Shown here: positions 32,480-43,834 of the stretch, piece by piece
How positions within the stretch are numbered: position 1 is the first letter of the stretch
Layout: every line of letters begins with the position of its first letter
Source: Boesenbergia rotunda
Lineage: Eukaryota; Streptophyta; Magnoliopsida; Zingiberales; Zingiberaceae
Length of the DNA: 64,000 nucleotides
Direction of reading: 5' to 3'
Assembly: GCA_024364735.1 (NCBI GenBank)
Contig: JAGFNQ010005198.1
Coordinates: forward strand, 1,277,899 to 1,341,898
Program-made: the position numbers and the translations under genes
Notes under the pieces: model-generated
What the model was told of the DNA's origin: nothing
Database searches by the model: none
What the model saw: the letters and a program-made list of their open reading frames with translations, nothing else

Positions 32480-34535
32480 CTTTTAATTATTTACCCCAAG
32501 AATGGATGCTGAACCTTAATCATCTCCGGCCACCGGAATCTACTTATGCGAAGATAATAAGGGAGAAATCTGTGCAATATGAGATTGATCACATGAGGAT
32601 AGTTCTCCCAAGATGGATGCTACGTGCCCTTTACCCAATTTGAAGGGGAGTTGTTTTTTTCTTGCACTTCTATTTCATTGTGAATACCATTTTATGTTTT
32701 CGAGCAGTATTTTTTTCTTTTAAAATGAGTCCTTGCTAATAAATGCTTGAGTAGTGTAGAATGCATAAGAGTCATTGTAGATACCATTTTATCCCTTTTG
32801 GCATTTTATTTCTTGCATGACTAGGAATAAATGTATCCATCTAGATTTTCTTATATGATTTTAGAGTCCCTTGAAAGCAAATTAAATTTAGTTGTTAAAA
32901 CATAGGATTTGAGCCATTGGATGAAAATTCTTGGATGCTTGAGTACTTCTTAGATATGAACTCTAGATTGATAACTTGAGATGAATTCTTTTTACCTAGT
33001 GAGGATTGGGCTAATAATTGTGATACACACATGTGATTATACTTTAGAACTTGCTTAGGTTCTTTCAAAGCTATATTTTTATGATTGGACCACATTTATA
33101 GAGGTGAATCACTTTGTTTCCTTTCTCATATCATTTTTGCAATTTTGTTTTTCATCTACTCTATATTCTATTTTCCTTTCCCTAATCTTCATGTTCATCA
33201 TAATCTTCTCTATGGACTTGGTAACTTTGATGTTTCTTGATGTTACTTTGCTCGAGACGGACAAAAATTTAAGTGTGGGGGAGTGGATGCAAGCATTCTA
33301 TCTTGTATTGAGGATAAGGTGAAGAATTTGGCAAATGAGGACACGTAGGAAATTGATGCAGAAAAAATGATGCAGAAAAAAAAAGAAAAGAAAAGGAAGC
33401 TGTAAGTTCACAGAAAAAAATAGAATGAGGCTAATTGAAGCAATTGGCAACTTCACATTCCATATTTTCAAGTTGAAAAGTTTTTGAGAGTTTGAACATT
33501 TCAGATTGCTGTTATAATTGATGTACATTTCAGATTTCACTGCAAACAAAAACAGAAAAGAAACAGGGCAGCTGAAAAATAGAAGGAAGAAAGAAAAAAA
33601 AGAAAAGAAAAAGGAAAGGAAAACATGAAGTGGAAGTAAGTGATAGGTTAGATTTCGAATTTGAAGTTGTTTACAAGGAGCTAATTGAAGTTCAAGAGTG
33701 AGTTATTGTTTGGAAGATTGAAATCAGGCAGAAACAGTTCAGAAATCTGCTTAATCAGCTACTAATCACCACCTGATCGGTCACCAGTCCGATCAGGGAG
33801 GTGTCTGATTGGTCCCTAGACCGATCAGTAGCTGTCCAGTCCGAGCAGAAGGGAAGCCAGACCGATCTTCAGTCTGAATAGGAAAAGGCTGATAGGTCTC
33901 CAGACGCTGGCACACCAAATTCAGCAATCAAAGAGTCCTGGTTTGCTCCCTATTCCACCACAGCTCTGATTACACTAGAAGATACCATCAAAGGGGCAAA
34001 GTGTATTGGGTGGCATTATTTAGTATCCAAGTCTTCCACTTTCTAAACTTTTTCCATATTTCCTTATTTTGTTATATTTCTTTTCCATATTCCTTCACCA
34101 TGTCATATCTCTTTAATTTCTTTATCATTAATCATAAGTATCAAAGTTCATGAAGCTCCTATTTCCTTTCTATCATTTCATATATCTTCTTTACCTTGTT
34201 TGAATAAGCTATTATAACAAGCAAGCTTATGGTAGTACAAGAACCATGTTGTGTGTGAGTGAGCTCCACTTCATCAAAAATGTAGAATTTAGGAAGAGAG
34301 CCACCAACATTTGCCTTCGAAGGATTTGAGTGTTGAATTCATCTCAATGAGTCAAGAAGGATGAAGTATGCTAAGTTGTTGATTTAAGGACAAGTTTCTA
34401 GTCTATTGAGTTTAGATTTTTGAGAATTGACAACCCTAGGTAATTTTCTTTCAATTGCTTCTAACTATAATTGAGAATAATCTAGGAGGATACATCTTCA
34501 GTTAACTAGTTGGCTTGTGCTAGACGCCCAAGAGT
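32480..34535 (+). other. 3' non-coding region of the Athila derivative
   Basis: About 2 kb with one short frame (32,455-32,643) overlapping its start and no domain. Large parts match the reverse complement of 51,093-53,160 in the complete Athila. It contains a second polypurine-like tract AAGTGTGGGGGAG at 33,271-33,284 and GATCGGTC-type inverted repeats at about 33,770-33,900. No envelope-like gene is recognisable. Confidence 0.75.
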
Positions 34536-34549
34536 AAGTGTGGGGGAGT
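34536..34549 (+). other. Polypurine tract of the Athila derivative
   Basis: AAGTGTGGGGGAGT lies directly before the 3' LTR start TGATAACTACC; it primes plus-strand cDNA synthesis. Confidence 0.85.
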
Positions 34550-36220
34550 TGATAACTACCATTTTGTTGACAAATTTAGGCTCTCAAATCCATGTTTTGA
34601 TCCACTTTTATATGCTTAAGTTTGTATTTACATTAGGTTTCATGAATTCTTTCTATTTTGGCTTTTAATACAATTCTTTCTATATTTGAGATATTTTGGG
34701 CACTAAATTTAAATATCATTTTCTAGGTTTCAAATGATCATGGACCTAGATCAGATTGGGTCAAACTTGAGTCAGAATTGGATCCGGATCAAAGGGATCA
34801 AGCATCGGATTAATATGGGTCGTCCATTCAAGAGAATGGCTAGATCTGAGTCATCCATCAACTTCTGGTCAATCCAAGATCAAGATAGAGTTAATCAAGT
34901 CCATGGATCAAGATCTGGAAGTTTGAACCAAAATCAGAGTTCATCTGATTGTCGGATCGAGCTTAGGTGGAGTTTCAACCGTCCATTCAAAGGAAAGGAT
35001 GATCTGAGCCATCCATCGTTGATCTGATTGATCCGAGCTGAGGAGAAGTAGATCAGACCATTGATCAAGATCCGGGAGGTTTGGTTCAGATCGGAGAAGA
35101 TCCGACCGTCGGATGAAGCAAGGAAGATCTCAGCCGTCCATTTCTAAGTATTTATGCCATTAATTCCCCAGGTCGCGTCGTCGTCGCGTCTTCGCAGCAG
35201 CCACTGTTCTTCGCCAGTTCATCGATTTTTCTTTATTTTTCTTCATCGATTTCTTATCCGATCACGCGGCCAACATCAACTCATTTCTTCTCAAGGTTTT
35301 GGATCATCCAGGTAATCTTTCCAGTTCAGTTATGATGACTAAATCTCGCAGCTGAGAGGAGCAAAGGGGAGGGTTTCGCCTGAGCTCCATTCACCCGATT
35401 GCGTCCACTTGATCGAGGGGTTTTCATCTACTGAAGCTGAAGGAGTGTTAGGAGGGGTTCTTCGACGTAGTTCTGGAAGCTTTTGGTTCGACGCGAATCA
35501 GCGCATCAAGAGGAGTTCGGCGTTCAGCTACTGACTGATCGGGTTGATCGGTCAGAGATGACTCTGATCGGTCCCGTGACCAATCAGAGGAAGACCTGAT
35601 CGGTCGGTTGACCGATCAGGAAGAGCAGAGCAGTTCACTTCGCAGCAAGCTGAGCAGGTGAGTTGTCTTCAATGGTTTTTGAGCTAGGGGGTTCATAGCT
35701 CATCCTTTGTGTGACGGCAAAGGGAAGTTTTGAGTAGAATTTGACTTGATGTTTAATTAGGATAATATTTTGGTTTCAAGCATTTATGTCTTCACGTTGT
35801 TAAGTTTGTTCTCAACTATATTCCAATTCAAATTCTTAAGAATGTTTTGTTCTAGTTTCCTTTATTCTGCAATTAATTCTTACATTTCAATTCCATTGAT
35901 GAATCTAATTTCTCAGTTGTTGAATAGGTTAAGTTTAGTTCTTGTAATTCTCTACTTCACTCCATGTTTTAGCTAAAGTCCATTCTATTTCTTATTGTCA
36001 TTTCCTCTTATCGCAAAAACCCCCAATTTATTAGAAAACCCAAAATCATCAAACAACAAATAAACCTTGAAAGCTCAAATTAAACATTCATTCAACTAGT
36101 CCTTGGAAAAATACGACCTGAGGCCCCTCTACTACATTTTATCTTGCTAGCCAAGGGTTTTCAGTTTTATAAATATCTAAATTTGAGGCTCACTTCGTGA
36201 CATCTATTTTGGGTCCATCA
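34550..36220 (+). repeat. 3' LTR of the Athila derivative
   Basis: TGATAACTACC to GGGTCCATCA, followed by GTACT. The GATCGGTC hairpins are at about 35,564-35,587 (one arm mutated, CAATCAG) and 35,596-35,619. Confidence 0.95.
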
Positions 36221-36225
36221 GTACT

Positions 36226-38283
36226 ACAGAAGATTTGTGGAGGACTTCTCCAACATAGCTTCTCCACTAACCGCCCTTACTAGAAAGAATAAGAAGTATG
36301 AATGGACTGAAGATTGTGAGCGGAGTTTTATTGAGTTGAAGAAGAGATTGACGAGTGCTCCCATTCTTACAGTTCCAGAAAGTGATAGAAGTTTTGACAT
36401 ATATAGTGATGCCTCAAAGTTGGGACTAGGAGTTGTACTCATGCAAGAAGGCAAGGTCATTGCTTATGCCTCCCGGCAACTCAAGGATTATGAAAAGAAC
36501 TACCCTACTCATGATCTTGAGTTAGCCGCCGTAGTCTTCGCCCTCAAAATGTGGAGATGTTACCTATACGGAGTCTAGTGCAGGATTTTCACATATCACC
36601 AGAGTCTGAGGTATTTCTTCACTCAGAAGGACCTGAATATGAGACAGCGAAGGTGGCTGGAGTTAGTTAAAGATTATGACTGTGAGATTCTCTACCACCC
36701 CGGCAAAGCAAATAGGGTGGCTGACACGTTAAGTAGAAAGACTTGCGCAACTTTGATGTCCTTGTCATCACTGTGACCACCATTGCAAAAAGAGATAGTA
36801 GATTATGGAGTGGAAATCATAGATGGGCAACTCTCAGTATTGACAATAGAGTCAACTCTGATTGAGGAGATACAGAAAAAGCAAGAGCATGATTCTGATA
36901 TTCAAAGGATCAAGCAAGAGATGCAAGAAGGAGAAAGTAAATAGTTTAGAGTATCTGACAGTGGGATACTCTATTATGGAGACCGCCTATGTGTCCCTAG
37001 CAGTGAGGAGCTAAGAAAGAAGATTCTTGAGGAAGCCCATAGAACTCCCTACTCTATGCATCCGGGTTCTACCAAATTGTACCAGGATTTGAAAAGAAAA
37101 TTTTGGTGGTCTGGAATGAAAAGAGATGTAGCTAAGTATGTCAGTACATACCTGACGTGCCAAAGAGTGAAAGCAGAACACCAGAGGCCAAGAGGAGTCC
37201 TACAGCCTATACAGATTCCGGAGTGGAAATGGGAAGACATAGCCATGGACTTCATTGTTGGTCTACCCAAGACAACAAATGGCTATGATGCTATCTGGGT
37301 AATTGTAGATAGATTGACCAAGTCTGCCCATTTCTTGGCAATCAAAGTGTCCTACTCCATAGAAAGACTAGCCCAGTTATATGTTTAGGAAGTGATCCGA
37401 CTGCATGGATTTCCGAAGACCATTATCTCCAACAGAGATGGTCGTTTCACTTCGCATTTTTGGGAATGTGTACAGACAACACTTGGCACTAAACTGAAGT
37501 TTAGTACAGATTTCCATCCTCAGACTGATGGGCAGATAGAAAGAGTAAATCAAGTTTTAGAAGATATGCTCAGAGCTTGTGCATTGGATTTCAAGGGCAG
37601 TTGGTGCAAATACTTATGTTTAGCTGAGTTCGCCTACAATAACAGTTACCAAGCTACTATTGGTATGGCGCCTTATGAAGCTCTTTATGGTAGGAGGTGC
37701 AGATCTCCTATCTGTTGGTATGAAGGTAGTGAGAAGAGAGAAATGAGGTTTCAGACTGATCTTATTAAGGATACCACAGAAGCTATAAAGAGGATCCGCC
37801 AAAATATAGAAACTGCTCAGAGTAGGCAGAAGAGTTATGCCGATGTGCGGCGTAGACCACTAGAGTTCAAAGTTGGGGATACAGTTTTCCTCAAAGTAGC
37901 CCCCATGAAAGGAGTAATGAGATTTGGCAAGAAAGGCAAGCTAAGTCCTCGTTACATAGGACCTTACCTAGTAACGGAAAGAGTTGGCAAGGTAGCATAT
38001 GAGTTAGAGCTACCTCCAGAGATGTCAGCTATTCACAATGTGTTCCATGTCTCAATGCTAAAGAAACATGTTCCCGATGCCAACCAAGTGATTGAGCCAC
38101 AGATCGTACAAGCTCTATCTCAATTATGAAAGTCAACCTATTCAGATAATAGATCGAGCAGTCAAGAAACTGAGGAACAAAGAGATACCCATAGTGAAGG
38201 TTTTGTGGTTAAACCAGAAACATGAAGAGGCAACTTAGGAAACAGAAGATAGCATGAGGCAAAAGTATCCAGAGTTATTCTAA
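36226..38283 (+). pseudogene. Element A pol, second part: RT end, RNase H, integrase, chromodomain-like tail
   Basis: Continues the frame cut at 16,102 with RRFVEDFSNIASPLTAL. RNase H: YSDASKLGLGVVLMQ, HDLELAAVVFAL, then TYHQSLRYF where element D has TDHQSLKYF, so an active-site Asp is replaced. The integrase HHCC domain (MHPGSTKLYQDL, YLTCQRVK) is followed by the core: MDFIVGLP has the first Asp, but the second site reads ISNRDGRF instead of ISDRDGRF, losing the catalytic Asp; Glu is in IERVNQVLEDML. Stops occur near 36,577, 36,774, 36,943, 37,386 and 38,236, plus a frameshift near 38,110 (QALSQL). The tail VKVLWLNQKHEEAT is chromodomain-like. The D-to-N and D-to-Y changes would inactivate the enzymes even without the stops. 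Confidence 0.93.
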
Positions 38284-38304
38284 GTTCGAGGATGAACTTT
38301 TCAT

Positions 38305-38318
38305 AAGGTAGGGAGGAT
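38305..38318 (+). other. Polypurine tract of element A
   Basis: AAGGTAGGGAGGAT adjoins the 3' LTR start at 38,319, as in family B at 2,225-2,238. Confidence 0.85.
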
Positions 38319-40154
38319 TGTAACACCCGAATTTTTCAGAATTTTTCAAATAAACAAAAAGAATAAAAATCTTTTAAATGGTCAGAGTGAGGGATCGAAC
38401 CTACAACCCATGAGTTGGGGTTGATTTTAAGTTACCAACCATGTTAGTGATCTTTTGATTAGAATATGGAATTGATATTAGATAAGTAATAGTAAGCATC
38501 TTTTATGAGTGATGCTTCAACTTTCACTTCGTATATAAAGGAATGGAAGAAGAGAAAACCATGAGTTTTCTCATTCTTCTTCTACTTTGCCGAAAACAAG
38601 AAAAGAACTAGGGGTTCTCCTCTTCTTTTCTTGTGCCCAAGATCCGGATTGTGTGAAGGAAGTGGACGAGGAGTACCACGCTAGATCCTACGTTGGAATA
38701 GTGAGTTCTAAGCGTAAGGATGTAAGTAGATCTCTCACCTGCAGTAATAGTAGTTCTCTAATGAGTTTTAAACATGATTTTCAAGTATTTTGTATGATGT
38801 GAACCTAGTATAGCAAGACCAAGGTCTTGATTTGCCCAAACTCGAGGTTTTGGGATTTTGGCACGTAAGGTGTTCGATACCGATGTTCTGAGTAAGACCA
38901 AGGTCTTACTAAGCCCAAGAACAAGTTCTAGGACTAAGAAATGAGATAAGAAACAAGACCGAGGTCTTGTTGTGTCCTAAAATAAGTTTTGGGAACATTA
39001 CCTTTTTAAGTGCTAAGTTATGCATTTTAAATACAAGCATGAGTACAAGTTAAGTATATTACTTTGAAAGACTGAGGTCTTTTTGGCATGTACCGGGCCG
39101 AAGCCCATGAGATCTAGGTGAGCTAGTAAGACGTCCTATTAGGATTCGGTGGCTAGCTACCCCGAACCTATTAGGGATGCACGCATTGGTACTATGTCGG
39201 GCCCAAAGGAGGATGTTTATTATTTTGAAGTATAAGAAGTATAAGTGTATAAGTTTCAAGTTTTTCAAAAGCAAGAAATCATTTCAAGCATGTTACACAT
39301 TTTTCATTTCAAGCAAAGTTTCCAAATGCAAACATTTGTTACAAGTGTATTCATGAGCTTATCCATTTTAAGCATAGCATTTTCAATACATATGTTTAAA
39401 AGCAAGCATTCTTGACCAAGAGCATGTTTGATATCGATTGCATGTTTTTGTGAGATAGGTATCTACTTAGTAAGCTATTTGCTTATAGTTGCATCCTTTT
39501 ACTGCAGATAAAGGTAAGGGAAGATGTAAGGCGAGGAGGCTCAAGGATGGATGATTTATGTCAGTGGCAGTGGAACCGTGGAGTAGAATCCTTCGAGATG
39601 AGTTTTGTTTAGCGTTTAAAACTCTAAACAATAGAACTTTATGAGTATTTTCTTTTGAGTTTATGTTAGTAGTTTACTTTTGCAAAGACTTTAAGTTTGA
39701 GAGGTTAATTTGGAGTTGAAATGCATGCAAATGGAGTATGATTATGGTTATTATGTTTGTGAGTCTATAATCTTGTTGTGTAGTTGAAGTAGAATGTACA
39801 TATATACTTGAATGGTGTTTCTGAAACCTAGAAACTATAGTTCCAGGCGTATCAGTTGAATGATGCAGGTATCAGTCGACTGGTCGAGAGAACAGAAACA
39901 TTCGGGCGAGTGAATCCCAGGTGCAGTCAACTGTACCAGTCGACTGGCAGGATATCAGTCGACTGGTGCCAGTGTAAAACAAAAAGTGTTGTAGGGCTGA
40001 TGGTTAGTGCTTCAGTCTTGCAACTAAGAGGTCTAGGAGTTAAATCCTGGCATAGCCAATAAAATTAAAGTTTTTTTTTTATTTTGGCTGGCCCAACAGT
40101 AAAGTCAACGTAACGGCCCTATAAGATCAATGTTAGCAAGAGTGGGTCGTTACA
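38319..40154 (+). repeat. 3' LTR of element A
   Basis: TGTAACACCCG to GTCGTTACA, followed by CTCCC. Landmarks: antisense tRNA-like block 38,385-38,452, TATATAAAG 38,532-38,540, palindromes 39,848-39,968, sense tRNA-like block 39,986-40,055. It has an extra segment near 38,895-38,940 (AAGACCAAGGTCTTACT) that is reduced in the 5' LTR. Confidence 0.95.
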
Positions 40155-40159
40155 CTCCC

Positions 40160-43090
40160 CCTTTTTGATATTTGACAATATCTTAAGTTAGATTGGATTT
40201 GAGGGTTAAGTTTGGATCCTTGAAAAAACATTTTGATTTCAATTTTGATCCTTGGAAAAAGAAGTTTTGATCCTTGGGATAAAATGGAAAAAATTTCATC
40301 TAAGTTTTGATCCCTAAGTTTTAATCCTTGGGAGAAAATGAAAAAAATTTCTAACTTAAGCTTCTCTCTCCCCCTTTGTCATACATAAAAAAAAAATTGA
40401 CAAAAAAATCTTGCGCCAACAATAAAAATTTTCTTCTCTTTTTGAAAGTACTTAGGATAATTCTTTGAAATCATATAATTTTTGATAAAACATTTCAAAA
40501 TTTTACCCTTTTTATTTGAAAAAGACTATGTACTAGTTTGTAAACTATTATAAAAAGAACCAAGTACTTAAATTTCACCTGGAAAATTATTTTGTACTTT
40601 GAAAAATATAATTTTTTTGAACTTAGAAGAAATTTACACTTAGAAAAGATTTTCATTTAAAAAAATGTGTACTTAGAAAAGATTTTCACTTAGAAAAATA
40701 TTGTACATTTAAAAAGTATTTGTACTTTGAAACATATTTTTCACTTAAAATATTTTTTAAAAAAATAATACTTTTGAACATAATACTTTTTGAAACATAA
40801 TACTTAAAATATTTTTCAGTGTATGAAAACATAATACTTTTTGAAACTTTTAACATTTCTTTTAATTTGACCTCCCCCTAAGCTTGACCGAGTCCTAGGA
40901 AACTTGTTGACTACAAGTGATCTTCCTTTGAGTCTTAGAGTTTGATTCAAATCAAAAGAATTATGTAATAATTTTGAACAGCAATCGTCAGAAAATAAAA
41001 TTAATCTCTTTTGACTTAGACTCCCCCTAAATCTGACACAATTCTAGGAGTTCTTGTAGATCATGAAGAATCTTTCCTATGTGTCTTTAGGGTTTATCAA
41101 AATCAAAAGAGCATTAAGCACAATTCTTGAAATGTATTTTGAAATATTATGATAAAAGACATAATTTTCAAAAGAATATTTTGAAGGATGAAATGAGCTT
41201 TTGAGACATTTTTCGAAAACACATTTTGAAATGATAGTAATTTTTAAAGCATAGTTTTCGAGAGACATTTTGAAATGACAGTATGATAATTTTTCAATGA
41301 AATCGTTTTCGAAAAGGATATAATAAGGTTTTTTGAAACATCTGTCAATTAATTCGTCCTTAACATTTCACCCATTCTAAATGTCTCAATACAAGCAAGC
41401 ATGATTATCTTATGGGTGTATTGTGAGATGCTTGAATAATTTTTCTCAATTTATTTATAGACTGGTTCACCTTGAGTTAGATTTGAGTTTAATCAATTTG
41501 TAATCTAAAAGTATATTTCAATAATTGGCTTCCAGGTCTTGGCGAGGCACAGAGGCCTTCTTTGGTCGTAGCCTTATTAGATCATTAACCCTTTCCTTAG
41601 ACAAAGCCTTTTAAACAAAATAATACCTTTATTTTACTCTTTGAAAAAACTCTGGTCTAACTAGTCTAGGATGTGGCGAGGTAGCTTCGGCTAGTTCCAC
41701 TTAGCTAGGCCAAGCGTTCCTAACATACTATCATCTCGCCCCACCCTGGTACTAGGTTAGACAAGTGTCAGTCAGTCTTTATCCTATCTAACTATTCTAA
41801 ATCATGCGAAAAATTAAACATGAATGACATGCCATATATTTAAAAAAAAAAAAAGCAAATGCATGTACATGGCAGTTATGAATGAGTCAAACAAGTCAAC
41901 ACATTTTACTTAAGTTTCTAAAAATATATCAAATTCCCGATTTGATACATATCGTGTGAACCCGCGAATATGTTAACCCACTTTGACATATTTAATATTA
42001 AGTTAGAGGTTTCAGTTGGGTAGAATTTTATTAGTTTCATACTTAAAGGTAATTAATTTTAATTTCAGTTCGTGGATTAAGTATTGAATAAAGATTTAAT
42101 TTGTAGAATTAATTAGGTGTAATTCTTAAGAATTAATTAAAGTTGAAATCATTAAAAGTTGAAGTTATTTAAGAATTAATTAATTTAAGTTATTAAGATT
42201 TGATTTAAGTTATTAAGATTTAATTTGAATTAAGAATAAATTAGAATTAAATTTTTAAGGATTAATTAGAGGTTAAAATAATTAAGATTTAATTAAGGTT
42301 AAAATAATTAAGATTTAAATTAAGGTTAAGATAATTATGATTTAATTAAGGTTAAAATAATTAAAATTTAATTAAGGTAAAAATAATTAAAATTTAATTA
42401 ACGTTAAAATAATTAATATTTAATGATGGTTAAAATGATTAAGATTTAATTAAGGTTAAAATAATTAAGATTTAATTAAGGTTAAAGTAATTAAGATTTA
42501 ATTAAGGTTAAAAAAATCAAGATGTAATTAAGGTTAAAATAATTAAGATTTAATTAAGGTTAAAATAATTAAGATTTAATTAAGGTTGTTAAGATTTAAT
42601 TAAGGTAAAATAATTAAAATTTTATTATGGTTGTTACGATTTAATTAAGGTTAAAATAATTATGATTTAATTAAAGTTATAATAAATAAGATTTAATTAT
42701 GGTTAAAATAATTAAAATTTAATTAAAGTTAAAATAATTAAAATTTAATTAAGGTTAAAATAATTATATTTAATTAAGGTTGTTAAGATTTAATTAGATT
42801 TAAGTTTCAGAATTTCTATGTTAGTTAATAGTTGTGGGTCTAAATGCATTATTTTCATTAATTCAAAAATATCTGACTTATCTACTATTTCTTTTTTATT
42901 TACTTTTTCAAGTTTTTCTAATACTTCAGCTTTGTTTGAATTTTTGTAGACATTATTAAATGTAGCCTTAATTCTAAAAATTTCTTCTTCCTCCTCATCC
43001 TCATCATCATGGTTTTATTCTTCTACATCTTCATAGTAGGTAGAATAGTTTTCAGGGTTGTTAATTAGTGATTCATAATAAACTTCAGGA
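40160..43090 (-). other. Sirevirus internal region without recognisable pol
   Basis: This stretch of about 2.9 kb is A/T-rich and has no ORF with a known domain on either strand. On the minus strand it holds AGGGGGAG polypurine-like tracts near 40,157 (next to the original LTR border), 40,372, 40,870 and 41,024. The last two are followed (plus strand) by similar phrases, CTCCCCCTAAGCTTGAC and CTCCCCCTAAATCTGAC, which indicates a duplicated block. From 41,530 to 41,800 the sequence is more GC-rich with no visible coding. Confidence 0.6.
42090..42830 (+). repeat. A/T-rich ~26-bp degenerate tandem repeat
   Basis: The phrase AATTAAGATTTAATTAAGGT recurs roughly every 26 bp, more than twenty times, with small length changes. 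Confidence 0.85.
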
Positions 43091-43420
43091 TTATCCAAAA
43101 AAATTATTAATTAAATCATTATCTGAAGAGGATTCATCTTTAATAGAGTTATCTTCAATATCCTCAGACTTATCCTTAATATCCTCAGAATTATCTTTAA
43201 TATCCTCATAAATATTAGAAATTAAAGGATTAATGTTAATTTCATCATTATCAATAATATTATGAGAAATATTATTATCCTTAACATTATCTGATAATAT
43301 ATTGGAATTAATTCTCAAAATTGTTGCATTGATATTAAAGATTAAAGAATTAATTTTTGATATTTTAATATTGTCTATATTTGGTAATTGGTCATGCAAT
43401 ATATTAAGTTGATTTTGCAA
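43091..43420 (-). pseudogene. Sirevirus gag-like Asn/Asp/Ile-rich ORF
   Basis: A 109-codon minus-strand frame of low complexity (Asn, Asp, Ile, Ser). Toward its end is a repeated acidic motif of the type EDIKDNS/EDIKDKS/EDIEDNS. Open reading continues weakly beyond it into another acidic stretch near 42,990 (DDEDEEEEE). It lies downstream, in element direction, of the zinc knuckles, where the C-terminal part of gag would be. I recognise no enzyme motif. It could also be open by chance because of base composition. Confidence 0.4.
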
Positions 43421-43534
43421 AAAGTCTATTTTACCAAAAAAATTATCTAACTTATCTAAATTATCAACATTATTGTATGAATGTGCAGAAATTTGAAAAT
43501 ATTTACAAAAATAAACTTTTCGTACCTTGGTCGG

Positions 43535-43760
43535 ACACTGATTCTTGTAGTGTTCGTGCTTTTGACATTAGAAGCACTTGATGTGACTCTTGTCCCTCCG
43601 GACTCCTGGCGCTGGTACCTCCTTTACCGCGGTGGTGATGATCGAGTCTTACGAGTAGGACACTGGTTTTTATAGTGTCCTCTCTCCCTACACTTAAAAC
43701 ATGTAATATGAAATTTAAAATTTACCATAATTAAAAAGTATACCTGATTCACCACTGGGC
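43535..43760 (-). pseudogene. Sirevirus gag zinc knuckles (two CCHC motifs), broken
   Basis: On the minus strand, 43,660-43,701 encodes CFKCRERGHYKNQC, a perfect CX2CX4HX4C nucleic-acid-binding knuckle. A second, at 43,535-43,576, reads the same way (C..C...HYKNQC) but with TAA replacing the residue before the second Cys. The two lie 125 bp apart, so they are in different frames and at least one indel separates them. The expected capsid core between the PBS and the knuckles is absent; only a short start (MPGVEGEPSGESG near 43,780) remains. Confidence 0.75.
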
Positions 43761-43820
43761 TCCCCCTCAACTCCTGGCATCTTTGCTTCGTCAGCTGTTA
43801 GTTCGGTGAAGAGCTACCAG

Positions 43821-43832
43821 GCTCTGATACCA
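43821..43832 (-). other. Sirevirus primer-binding site
   Basis: On the minus strand TGGTATCAGAGC, complementary to initiator tRNA-Met, lies two bases from the LTR end (CCCCACA). It fixes the element's orientation. Confidence 0.9.
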
Positions 43833-43834
43833 CT

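Larger units (their letters stand above)
16103..36220 (+). mobile_element. Non-autonomous Athila-type derivative, hosting element D
   Basis: LTRs at 16,103-17,764 and 34,550-36,220, PBS at 17,771, polypurine tract at 34,536, perfect GTACT duplications (16,098-16,102 and 36,221-36,225). The internal region keeps fragments of gag and the 3' non-coding region seen in the complete Athila at 49,388-63,222. Protease, RT, RNase H and integrase are gone, replaced by an ORF with 27-residue repeats (31,388-32,479). Mobilisation would need proteins from another element. Confidence 0.92.
11895..40154 (+). mobile_element. Tekay-type Ty3/gypsy element A, split by nested insertions
   Basis: LTRs at 11,895-13,703 and 38,319-40,154, tRNA-Met type PBS at 13,708 and polypurine tract at 38,305. 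Perfect 5-bp duplications CTCCC lie at 11,890-11,894 and 40,155-40,159. It landed next to the polypurine tract of the Sirevirus. Its coding region is gag (14,088-14,906), protease remnant and RT up to 16,102, then, after the Athila derivative, RT end through chromodomain (36,226-38,283). It is non-autonomous now: stops, frameshift, missing zinc knuckle and protease active site. Confidence 0.95.

Noticed and set aside
32644..34535. An envelope-like gene downstream of the Athila coding region
   Set aside because: No ORF of useful length, signal peptide or membrane segment is seen here or in the matching region 51,093-53,160.
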